DNA of 64,000 bases from an uncultured Fluviicola sp. (GTDB lineage Bacteria; Bacteroidota; Bacteroidia; Flavobacteriales; Crocinitomicaceae). The DNA lies in the NCBI RefSeq assembly GCF_946478805.1, contig NZ_CAMLDC010000011.1, positions 62,001 to 126,000 on the forward strand. Direction: 5' to 3'. Both the position numbers and the translations under genes were made by a program. The notes beneath the pieces were generated by a model. It was not told the origin of the DNA. It saw only the letters and a list, made by a program, of their open reading frames with translations, and searched no databases. Position 1 is the first letter of the stretch. Each line of letters starts with the position of its first letter. Positions 7,838 through 15,984 of the stretch are shown piece after piece.

Positions 7838-8812
7838 ATGTCCAATACTTTTCACAAGCATCCAATCATTTTTTACAATGTAGAAAACCTCTTTGATACT
7901 TTTAACGACAAAATGCTTCAGGGAAATGACGAATTTACTTTGGAAGGCAGCAAATTGTGGGATGATGAAAGATACCAATTGAAGTTGAATCGTTTGGCAG
8001 AAGCCCTCTTACTAGTAAATGGTTCCACTCCCCTTGTGTTTGGAATGGCTGAAATTGAAAATCGGAAAGTAGTTGAGGATCTGATCAAAACGGATCTTTT
8101 GGCACATCGGAATTTCCAAATCGTTCATTACAATTCGGAAGACAGGCGTGGAATGGATTGTGCTTTTGTATACGACGCCGGATTTATTCATCTGGAGAGC
8201 GAAAATAAACTCCTGATTGAAGTAGAAGATGAACCGTATTTCAGAACACGTGATATCATTTATACGAAAGCGAAACTTGCGGATCAGCATATCATTCACT
8301 TCTTCGTTAATCATTGGCCATCCAGAAGAGAAGGAACTTCGGAATCTGAAAGCAGGAGGAAATTTGCCGCCGCAACTCTTAGAAGAAAAATTGACGAGAT
8401 CTTAAACTTCGATAGAGAAGCAAATATTATCATAATGGGTGATTTCAATGACACACCGGAAAATTTCAGTATCCGTAATATCCTTCGCGCGAAAGGTCAG
8501 CATGAACAAACACCCGGAGATTTGATTAACCTGTTGGTAGAAGAGCAAAAACAGGGCTTTGGAACTACTGTTCACCAACGGGAATGGGATGTATTTGACC
8601 AACTCATCGTTTCACAAGGATTACTGCAGGGAAAATCCGGGTTGGAGATTCATGAGCACAATGCCTTTATAGCCCGAAATAAAGAACTTATCTTTACTTT
8701 CCCCGACGGAGGACAGAAACCAAGTGCAACTTATGGTGGCGATCGCTATCACGGCGGGTATTCAGATCATTTACCTGTATTCCTGAATCTCAAAGAGAAA
8801 ACCGGAAATTGA
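7838..8812 (+). CDS. Endonuclease/exonuclease/phosphatase (EEP) family protein
   Basis: 324 residues from ATG 7838. The EEP fold motifs appear in order: YNVENLFDT (Asn) near the N-terminus, MAEIENR (metal-binding Glu), VNHWPSRR (His), IIMGDFNDTPE (Asp-x-Asn) and the terminal GGYSDHLPVFL (Asp-His catalytic pair). This full set is expected of an active Mg-dependent phosphodiesterase or phosphatase; whether it cuts nucleic acid, phosphoinositides or sphingolipid cannot be told. There is no signal peptide, so it is probably cytosolic. The next gene starts only 9 bases after the stop, so they are probably co-transcribed. Confidence 0.85.
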   Translation: MSNTFHKHPIIFYNVENLFDTFNDKMLQGNDEFTLEGSKLWDDERYQLKLNRLAEALLLVNGSTPLVFGMAEIENRKVVEDLIKTDLLAHRNFQIVHYNSEDRRGMDCAFVYDAGFIHLESENKLLIEVEDEPYFRTRDIIYTKAKLADQHIIHFFVNHWPSRREGTSESESRRKFAAATLRRKIDEILNFDREANIIIMGDFNDTPENFSIRNILRAKGQHEQTPGDLINLLVEEQKQGFGTTVHQREWDVFDQLIVSQGLLQGKSGLEIHEHNAFIARNKELIFTFPDGGQKPSATYGGDRYHGGYSDHLPVFLNLKEKTGN

Positions 8813-8821
8813 TTCGCAATC

Positions 8822-9361
8822 ATGAATCCTGCAAAACTATTTCTAATTGATTTTAAATCTTCCCGAAATTTCCGGGAGGCCATTCCACTCCTGGTGAAAG
8901 ATGAAGCTTTGAGATTGGCCATTTTTGACGAAATTGAGTGCGAGGAATATCCATATCCTGAGTACGCTTCCTGGATTGCCGTGCACTTCTTTGAAAAACA
9001 CCCGGAACTGATGACAAAAAGCCAATTCGATTTGATGGTTTCAGTTCTGAAACAAACCAAGAATCATTCGCTTCAACGCAATCTTTCAAACGCTTTGGTA
9101 TATGCCCCATTCGATTGCTCGGAGGACGGAGAATTATTGGATCTACTGATTGATTTCTTGCATCAATCCGAAACACTTCCGGCACTGAAATACCAAGCAT
9201 TACGAATGATAGAACAGCACTTTTTACCCGCATATCCGGAATTGATGCGCGAATTGAAAACACTCATGAATCTTCTTTCGAACCATCCCAAAAAGTCGAT
9301 GCAGGCAATGGCCCGAAACTTTGAAAAAAAATACCGTAAACATCCTTATTATGAGCAATAG
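8822..9361 (+). CDS. Helical-repeat protein, unknown function
   Basis: 179 residues, almost entirely predicted alpha-helix, with leucine-rich helices spaced like HEAT repeats (LLDLLIDFLHQSETLPALKYQALRMIEQHF, shown only as pattern LxxLLxxL). I do not recognise a named family. It is cytosolic, with no signal peptide. It lies 9 bases after the EEP nuclease gene, and its stop codon overlaps the start of the S9 peptidase gene by 11 bases, so the three genes are probably one transcript. Function is unknown; HEAT-like proteins usually act as protein-binding scaffolds. Confidence 0.6.
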   Translation: MNPAKLFLIDFKSSRNFREAIPLLVKDEALRLAIFDEIECEEYPYPEYASWIAVHFFEKHPELMTKSQFDLMVSVLKQTKNHSLQRNLSNALVYAPFDCSEDGELLDLLIDFLHQSETLPALKYQALRMIEQHFLPAYPELMRELKTLMNLLSNHPKKSMQAMARNFEKKYRKHPYYEQ

Positions 9362-11681
9362 ACTTTTTTTTACGCTTCTTTCATTTTTATTCTTTTCAGA
9401 TTCACTCTTTTCGCAAACTATTCACCTGGAAGAAATCATGAAGGGAGAAGAATTTGTAGGATTTTCTCCGCAAGATATCCACTGGACGATTGACAATGAA
9501 TCCGTGACCTTTGACTGGAATCCGACCGGCGAATTGGGAAGAAGCTTGTATGCTTACCAATTGAAACAAAAGCAAATTCAGAAAGTACGATTTATTGAGA
9601 ACAGACCCATTTCGTCTCCGACTTTAACCAATCATACTCAACCTTTTAATAATCATTATTTTAACCAGGACGGAGACCTGGTAAGATACAGTCAAAAAAC
9701 CAAGGAACACATCGTTGTTTATTCACGGAATGAACCTATCGGAGAAATCTTCCGGGTCAAGAATCCTTCGTTGATCTATTTCACGATTCAATCCAATGTT
9801 TTCTGTTATGATGAAACCGTTGGAAGTATTGTTCAGGTAACCAATTTCGTGCAAGGAAATCAGGTTGTCGAAAAAAACGACACGAGTTTTTTACATGAAC
9901 AGCAGCGCGAATTATTTTCGTACATAAAACTTCAGGATGAAAAGAAAAAGTGGAATGAAAAGCAGCCTCAACGTAAAACTCCGGTCGGAATCTATTATTC
10001 AAAGAACGAATACGTCAGCAAACTGAACATCAGTTCCGACGGAAGGTTCATTTCATTTGTCCTTACCATGGATCCGGATGAACCAACTACCAATTACGAA
10101 TCCTACATTACAACCGATGGATTCACACATCACAGACAAGCCCGGCCGAAAGTAAATGACAAAGAACCAAGCACACGCATGGGAATTTTTGATAGCCGGG
10201 AAGACACCGTTTATTTTGTGGATTATTCTGCTTTAAAGGACATTCGCAAAAAACCGGCTTATCTTGCCGAATACGGAATCACGGGTTCATACACCAGGGA
10301 TCGGGAGATTTGTTTCCACCAGGCAATCATGAATCCCGATTTGAATAAAGCGTTGGTAGATATTCGTTCTTACGATAACAAAGACCGCTGGATCTGTTTG
10401 GTTGACCTGGCAACCGGAAAACTCACCGAGCTTGAAAATCAGCACGACGAAGCATGGATCGGTGGACCGGGAATTTCAGAATGGAACGAAGAAGAAGGAA
10501 CCTTGGCATGGACGAATTCTTCCGATTTCATTTTCCAGAGTGAAGAAAGTGGTTATTCCCATTTGTATTCTATGAATTCGACTAATCGCGCCAAAAAAGC
10601 ATTGACGAATGGGAAATGGGAAGTACGCGATCCTTTTCTTTCACATGATAAAAAGTCCATTTACTTCCTCGCAAATAAAATTCATCCGGGTGTCCGGAAT
10701 GGATATAAACTGGATCTCGCTTCACAAAAGATAACGGCTCTCTTTGAAGGGAATTTCGGGATTGAATGGACTTTGTCGCCGGATGAAAAAACCTGGGCAA
10801 TCCGTTATTCGACTACAACTCAACCGTGGGAATTATGCATTGTGCCAAATGCCCCGAACCAAAAATTGGTTCCTGTCACCAAAAGTACGCTTCCTGCATT
10901 TGACAAATTGACACTCCAAACTCCCGAACTCATTCAAATCCCCTCATCAGACGGGAAAACCATTTACTCCAGGAAATACACACCTGCAAAACCAAATGGA
11001 GCAGCTGTTCTATTTGTACATGGAGCAGGTTATTTGCAGAATGCGCATTATTTCTGGAGTTATTATCAACGTGAGATGTTGTTTCATCAATTGTTGATTG
11101 AAAAAGGATACACGGTACTCGATTTGGATTACCGGGCAAGTGAAGGTTACGGAAGAGATTGGAGAACGGATATTTACCGGGATATGGGAAATCGCGATTT
11201 GCACGATTACGTGGATGCCCGGAATTACCTGGTCAAAAATCATTCGATCGACTCTTCCCGGGTTGGAATCTATGGAGGAAGTTATGGTGGTTTCATCACC
11301 CTGATGGCTCTTTTAAAAACTCAGGAAACCTTCAATTGCGGAGCTGCTTTGCGTTCTGTAACAGATTGGGCACATTACAATCACGAGTATACCAGCAACA
11401 TTTTAAATTATCCATCAACCGATCCGAAGGCTTATCGTAGAAGCAGTCCGATCTATTTTGCAGAAAACCTGGATAAACCGCTGTTGATGCTTCATGGAAT
11501 GGTAGATGACAATGTACAGTTCCAGGATATTGTCCGTTTGAATCAACGTTTCATCGAACTGGGGAAAACCAATTTTCAATTGAGCATCTTCCCGACTGAA
11601 GCTCACGGTTTCACTTTCACTCCGGCTTGGATTGATGAATACAGAAGGATTTTGGAACTCTTTGAAAGTAACTTGAAATGA
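9351..11681 (+). CDS. S9-family dipeptidyl peptidase (DPP IV-like), secreted
   Basis: 776 residues from ATG 9351, which begins a good signal peptide ending in DSLFSQ. An in-frame TTG at 9321 adds a charged stretch that would spoil the signal. An N-terminal beta-propeller (about 40-480) is followed by an alpha/beta-hydrolase domain. The nucleophile is in YGGSYGGF (Ser near 643), the acid in HGMVDDN (Asp near 718) and the His in EAHGF (near 752). The family cleaves Xaa-Pro or related dipeptides from peptide N-termini in the periplasm. It overlaps the upstream gene by 11 bases. Downstream lie short tandem repeats and no gene in the same operon. Confidence 0.9.
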   Translation: MSNRLFFTLLSFLFFSDSLFSQTIHLEEIMKGEEFVGFSPQDIHWTIDNESVTFDWNPTGELGRSLYAYQLKQKQIQKVRFIENRPISSPTLTNHTQPFNNHYFNQDGDLVRYSQKTKEHIVVYSRNEPIGEIFRVKNPSLIYFTIQSNVFCYDETVGSIVQVTNFVQGNQVVEKNDTSFLHEQQRELFSYIKLQDEKKKWNEKQPQRKTPVGIYYSKNEYVSKLNISSDGRFISFVLTMDPDEPTTNYESYITTDGFTHHRQARPKVNDKEPSTRMGIFDSREDTVYFVDYSALKDIRKKPAYLAEYGITGSYTRDREICFHQAIMNPDLNKALVDIRSYDNKDRWICLVDLATGKLTELENQHDEAWIGGPGISEWNEEEGTLAWTNSSDFIFQSEESGYSHLYSMNSTNRAKKALTNGKWEVRDPFLSHDKKSIYFLANKIHPGVRNGYKLDLASQKITALFEGNFGIEWTLSPDEKTWAIRYSTTTQPWELCIVPNAPNQKLVPVTKSTLPAFDKLTLQTPELIQIPSSDGKTIYSRKYTPAKPNGAAVLFVHGAGYLQNAHYFWSYYQREMLFHQLLIEKGYTVLDLDYRASEGYGRDWRTDIYRDMGNRDLHDYVDARNYLVKNHSIDSSRVGIYGGSYGGFITLMALLKTQETFNCGAALRSVTDWAHYNHEYTSNILNYPSTDPKAYRRSSPIYFAENLDKPLLMLHGMVDDNVQFQDIVRLNQRFIELGKTNFQLSIFPTEAHGFTFTPAWIDEYRRILELFESNLK

Positions 11682-11697
11682 TTTTTTCTCCCACGGA

Positions 11698-11715
11698 TCC
11701 CGATAGTTATCGGGA
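11698..11715. repeat. Perfect palindrome TCCCGATA-GT-TATCGGGA
   Basis: Two 8-base arms with a 2-base centre, just after the S9 peptidase gene. No T-run follows, so it is not a classical terminator. It could be a small extragenic palindromic repeat or a protein site. Confidence 0.6.
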
Positions 11716-11745
11716 CACAGAGGAACACAGAGGAACACAGAGGAA
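11716..11745. repeat. Three tandem copies of a 10-bp unit (CACAGAGGAA)
   Basis: Exact tandem repeats at 11716-11725, 11726-11735 and 11736-11745, directly after the palindrome. Confidence 0.85.
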
Positions 11746-11755
11746 TATAAATGAT

Positions 11756-11809
11756 AATTCGTAATTCGTAATTCGTAATTCGTAATTCGTAATTCGTAAT
11801 TCGTAATTC
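11756..11809. repeat. Heptanucleotide tandem repeat, about 7.7 copies of GTAATTC
   Basis: A partial unit (11756-11760) and seven exact copies of GTAATTC (11761-11809) end 7 bases before the ATG of the GNAT gene. The array sits where the promoter or translation start region would be, so copy-number change could alter expression. Confidence 0.9.
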
Positions 11810-11816
11810 TAATAAT

Positions 11817-12254
11817 ATGGAAGTTCGAGAATTAAAAACCATAGAGGACATGATTCCTCATCTTGCTGTTCTTCAGGAGTTGTATCCAAATCTGGATTTA
11901 GAGAGTTATCGGAACATGCTGGAAAATATGGTTCCCAACAATTATGCACAAGTCGGGATCTTTATTGAAGACAAGTGCGTCGCGATTAGCGGATATTGGT
12001 TGGGAACAAAATTATGGTGTGGTCCCTATCTCGAATTGGACAACGTGATCGTTTGCGAGCAAGCAAGAGGAACAGGAGCAGGAAAACTGATTCAAAGCTA
12101 TTTGGAAGAAAAAGCACAGCAACTCAATTGCAGTATCATGGTACTGGATGCTTATTCAAACAACTTCAAAGCACACCGGTTCTATTACAACCAGGGATAT
12201 GCTCCACGGGGATTCCACTTTATCAAGATCCTGGATGAAGAAGGTTTGACCTGA
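11817..12254 (+). CDS. GNAT-family N-acetyltransferase
   Basis: 145 residues, one GNAT domain. The acetyl-CoA pyrophosphate loop is in VIVCEQARGTGAGKLIQ (R-x-x-G-x-G type, near residues 82-87), followed by the helix SYLEEKAQQ and the beta5 strand IMVLDAYSNN. The C-terminal AHRFYYNQGYAPRGFHF is the usual GNAT end. It transfers an acetyl group from acetyl-CoA to an amine; the substrate is unknown. Its start lies 7 bases after the heptamer array, which replaces any ordinary leader. No operon partner follows; an inverted-repeat element (12259-12495) begins 4 bases after the stop codon. Confidence 0.88.
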   Translation: MEVRELKTIEDMIPHLAVLQELYPNLDLESYRNMLENMVPNNYAQVGIFIEDKCVAISGYWLGTKLWCGPYLELDNVIVCEQARGTGAGKLIQSYLEEKAQQLNCSIMVLDAYSNNFKAHRFYYNQGYAPRGFHFIKILDEEGLT

Positions 12255-12258
12255 TTTC

Positions 12259-12495
12259 ATTGAACCACGAAGAACACAAAGTACACGAAGTTTTTTATGT
12301 CCAGAGGTGTTTTTAAGCAAGGAGAAACAATCTTTTTTCTTAACTTAAAATGGCAAAAAGGAGTTTGGATATCTTATCAATTTTAATGAAAAGCTCTTAC
12401 GTAATGGTGTGAAACGGTTCACTTTAAAAGGTAATATCCATTAAACAAATATTGTCAAAACTTTCCTGGTGAGCTTTGTGCTCTTCGTGGTCAAT
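12259..12495. repeat. MITE-like element with terminal inverted repeats of about 38 bp
   Basis: Left arm 12259-12296 (ATTGAACCACGAAGAACA...) and right arm 12457-12495 are near-perfect reverse complements. They enclose about 160 bp without a convincing ORF. The element fills almost the whole gap between the GNAT gene and the hybrid kinase gene. The right end is only 10 bases from the kinase stop codon. No transposase is present; a target-site duplication is not obvious. Confidence 0.6.
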
Positions 12496-12505
12496 CTATC
12501 CACGA

Positions 12506-15500
12506 CTAACTTGTTTCCAACCGTTTCATCTGATCCCGGATAATTTTCCCGCAGGTCTGAATCTGATCCACAATTTTCGAAACCAATTCTTTGAGTTCCT
12601 TTTTGCTGAGCTGGGTTTCTTTTTCCAATCTCAACAATAATCCCGAAGTTTCATTCATTCCAAACAATCTGGCAGGACTTAAAATCTGATGTGCCTGTTT
12701 TCGTAATTCAACCCAGTCATCATCTTCAAAAAAGTGAATCAGATCGATGGAATATTGTGGCATCATTTCAAGATAGGCTCCATACATTTCCAATAAATAA
12801 GCTACATCTCCTTCTGCACGTTCTTCCAAAATGGACAAATCCAGTAAGTCAACTTGTGCCACTTCTTCCTCTTGATGTTTCGGGTCCACAAACAGGGCAT
12901 TATTCTGATATCCCCACTTCACCAATAATTGATAAAGTTTTTCAGGATTGAACGGTTTGGAAATATAATCGTTCATTCCTGCTTCTATAAACTTATTTTG
13001 GTCACCAACCATGGCAGAAGCTGTAATGGCGATAATCGGAACAGAACTCACCGGTTCCGAAAATTTGGAACGAATGAATTTAGTTGCCTCCATCCCATCC
13101 ATTCTGGGCATATAATAATCCATCAGAATCACATCGAATGCCTTATCCTTCAAAATAGCGATGGCATCGATTGCATTGCTGACACAAACAACATCCACAT
13201 TCCACTTATTCAGATCATATAAGATCACGCGCTGATTAATCGAATTATCTTCTACCAGAAGAACCCGCAAGCCATCCAAATTTTTCACCAGGACAATATC
13301 TTCCTGACTGACATTCTTGGTCTCAACATGTTTATTGTGAAGTTCAAAATCCAATTCGAATGAAAGAGTCGTCCCCTGTCCCTCCTTACTGAAGAGATGA
13401 ATCTCTCCGCCCATTGCTTCCACCAAAGATCTGGCAATACCTAAACCTAATCCGGTTCCGGAAGCAGTTCGTGTGCGGTGGTCCTCCAATTGGGTGAAAT
13501 TTTCAAATACAAAATCCTGCTTCTGATCAGGAATTCCGATTCCCGTATCCTTCACTTCAAAGAGAATACGCTCCATTCCACTTCGGTTGCTGACCGGTTT
13601 GACCCGCAAAGTGATACTTCCTTCAATCGTGAATTTGATTGAATTACCCACAATATTCAATAAAATCTGATTTAACCGAACAGGATCTCCAATAACATAA
13701 TCCGGTAAATTCTCATTAAAATCCAGATTGAACTTCAATCCCTTCTCCTCTATCCTGTATGAGATCGAACTTACAAAAGTTGCCAGTAAATCCGACAAGG
13801 AAAAACGCACATATTCAAACGACATTTTGCCCGCCCGAATCTTTGAAACATCCAATAAGTCATTTACAACATGCAGCAATCCATTTGCCGAAACACCTAA
13901 AGTATGTGCGATTTCCTGTTGTGTCTTAGACAGTTTCTCATCATTCAACTGCCTTGTCAAGCCGATAATCCCATTCATAGGTGTACGGATTTCATGGCTG
14001 ACATTTGCCAGGAACAATTCTTGTGTTTTCAATGCATTTTCCGCTTTTCTCTTTTCGCGGATCGCCAATTCCCTGGCCTCTAACAAATCCGTAATATCGG
14101 TATCCACATATACCAGGAATTTCAATTCTTCATGTTCATCAAAAACAGGAGTCAAAGAAGTCTGAATGTATTTTTGTTCGTGATTTTTCAATTGTTTAAA
14201 TGCCTGAAAAACGACCGATTCCTTGGTTTCAATAGCTTGATCGATAAATGCAGAAATCTCCGCTCTTGTCAAACCGGCAATTTCATAAATACTGCCACCC
14301 TTTTGAGCGAAAAACTCTTCTGCCGTGGTCCATCCGTACAAGCGTACAAATCCTTCATTCACCCATGAAATGATTCCTTGAGGATTCGTAATGGTAATTC
14401 CATTATTGGTATTGCTCGCCACAATGGAAAGCCGCTCCAGCTCCCTGTTTTTAGATAAGATAAGCCTGTTGGAAGAAACCCGGTCCTTATACCTGAAATA
14501 GATGAAAATTAACAAAGCGGCCAAGAGTAAAATACTGCCAACCAATAAATTACGGATAATCACCTGGTTTTCATTATTGTCATTCTGTAGTCGTTCATTC
14601 CGGTTCAGTATCGCAATTTCCTTATTCTTTTTATTCAAATCATATAGGAATTGAAGCCGAACCAACTCCTTTGCATTTTCATCGTTACTGAATTCCTCAA
14701 ACTTCTTGTTATATTTCAGTCTGTATTCATAAGCAGCCTTATAGTTCCCTTTCAAACTTTCCAATTCGGAATAAAACTCATAGAAATACTTGTATTCAGA
14801 CAAAAATTGAAATTGGTTAATATAAACTTCGTACTCTTTCAGAAGTTTTTCAGCCTCCACTAATCTTCCATTCGCCAGGTAAAAGCGAATTAAGAGCTGG
14901 CAATTCGGATAAATATAATTCGAAGCCCCTCGTTTCACATAGATCGCACGGGCAAAATCCATATATTTCTTCATACTGTCTATTTGACCTTCTAATCCGT
15001 ATGCTTCTCCATAATTGGAGTATCCGACTGCATAACTTAAGGAATCATTCAAACTCAGGGAACCTGTGATACACTTCAAGGCGTACTTTCTGCTTATTTC
15101 CAGGTAAGACTCTTTTTTAAGAATCTGGTAATAAAACAGATACAAATTTGACAGGTTGTTATTGCATTTCAGAATCGTGTTATCCAGTTTTTTTGTCTTG
15201 GCTTCGAGTAAGATCGATTTATATACTTTCTTTGCCTCATCCAGGTACCAGACACTCTTTTTTTCGAAACCATAATCTGTCAGGCAATGTCCGACGAAAC
15301 TTTTACTCCTTAAAAAGCCATCCAGATCATTTCCTTTCTTATACGCATTCATAGATGCTTGAAAGTGGTTGCGGGCCTTCAATAACACATGTAATTCCTT
15401 AAAAATCCAACCAATGAGGTAGTGCGCTTCTCCAATATGAACATTATCACCGGATTGTTCAGCAAAGTTTAGCGCCTGATAAGCTGTATTTATCGCAGAC

Positions 15501-15787
15501 TTATAATCCCCGCTTTTCATTTGGGCTTCACTGAGTCCCAGGAGTATTTCGTGCTTTAATGTTTCATCATTGGTTGTTTCAGGAAGAAGATTCGCAATTT
15601 TCAAAATCCGGATAGTCTCCTTGATATCCGAAGTTTCCAAATTCCTGGAAATTTGGATCAGTTTTCTTGCCGACAGATGAGAATAATCAATCGAGTCTGC
15701 AAAAGTCCAAGATGAGAAAAGCAGTAAAAACGGTAAAACAACGAAGGACTTTTTCCGTATACACTTCATAACGAAACGTTTATTCAT
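12506..15787 (-). CDS. Hybrid histidine kinase: TPR sensor, PAS, HisKA, HATPase, receiver, HPt
   Basis: 1093 residues from ATG 15787. Domains in order: signal peptide, about nine TPR-like helices in the periplasm (35-400), one TM segment (about 410-432), PAS (455-575), HisKA with phospho-acceptor His near 600 (NVSHEIRTPMNG), HATPase_c with N-box (NIVGNSIKF), G1 (DTGIGIP) and G2 (GTGLGLGIA), receiver with acceptor Asp near 890 (VILMDYYMPRMDG) and a C-terminal HPt with His near 1033 (KQAHQILSPARLFG). All phosphorelay residues are present in one chain. No output response regulator is adjacent, so the final target must be encoded elsewhere. The TPR region implies that a peptide or protein ligand is sensed. 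Confidence 0.92.
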   Translation of the reverse strand: MNKRFVMKCIRKKSFVVLPFLLLFSSWTFADSIDYSHLSARKLIQISRNLETSDIKETIRILKIANLLPETTNDETLKHEILLGLSEAQMKSGDYKSAINTAYQALNFAEQSGDNVHIGEAHYLIGWIFKELHVLLKARNHFQASMNAYKKGNDLDGFLRSKSFVGHCLTDYGFEKKSVWYLDEAKKVYKSILLEAKTKKLDNTILKCNNNLSNLYLFYYQILKKESYLEISRKYALKCITGSLSLNDSLSYAVGYSNYGEAYGLEGQIDSMKKYMDFARAIYVKRGASNYIYPNCQLLIRFYLANGRLVEAEKLLKEYEVYINQFQFLSEYKYFYEFYSELESLKGNYKAAYEYRLKYNKKFEEFSNDENAKELVRLQFLYDLNKKNKEIAILNRNERLQNDNNENQVIIRNLLVGSILLLAALLIFIYFRYKDRVSSNRLILSKNRELERLSIVASNTNNGITITNPQGIISWVNEGFVRLYGWTTAEEFFAQKGGSIYEIAGLTRAEISAFIDQAIETKESVVFQAFKQLKNHEQKYIQTSLTPVFDEHEELKFLVYVDTDITDLLEARELAIREKRKAENALKTQELFLANVSHEIRTPMNGIIGLTRQLNDEKLSKTQQEIAHTLGVSANGLLHVVNDLLDVSKIRAGKMSFEYVRFSLSDLLATFVSSISYRIEEKGLKFNLDFNENLPDYVIGDPVRLNQILLNIVGNSIKFTIEGSITLRVKPVSNRSGMERILFEVKDTGIGIPDQKQDFVFENFTQLEDHRTRTASGTGLGLGIARSLVEAMGGEIHLFSKEGQGTTLSFELDFELHNKHVETKNVSQEDIVLVKNLDGLRVLLVEDNSINQRVILYDLNKWNVDVVCVSNAIDAIAILKDKAFDVILMDYYMPRMDGMEATKFIRSKFSEPVSSVPIIAITASAMVGDQNKFIEAGMNDYISKPFNPEKLYQLLVKWGYQNNALFVDPKHQEEEVAQVDLLDLSILEERAEGDVAYLLEMYGAYLEMMPQYSIDLIHFFEDDDWVELRKQAHQILSPARLFGMNETSGLLLRLEKETQLSKKELKELVSKIVDQIQTCGKIIRDQMKRLETS

Positions 15788-15984
15788 CAAATTGACATAC
15801 AGGTATTTAACGTAAAATTAGGCATTATTCTCCAGCTTGATATTTTAAAACGGGTTCAAACGAGTCAAAAATGAATAAACGGTGCCTTATACTAAATGAA
15901 TCAGGCATTTGGCTACTTGTTTTTCCAATTTCACCTCATTACTGATAACTATTCCTTAAATTCGAAAATCAATAAAACAAAACT

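Noticed and set aside
9321..9350. Upstream start for the S9 peptidase
   Set aside because: The codon is TTG, inside the preceding gene, and would put ten extra residues before the signal peptide; ATG 9351 is better.
15870..15945. 24-codon ORF upstream of the M1 aminopeptidase
   Set aside because: No promoter, terminator or codon bias supports a leader peptide role; composition is random.
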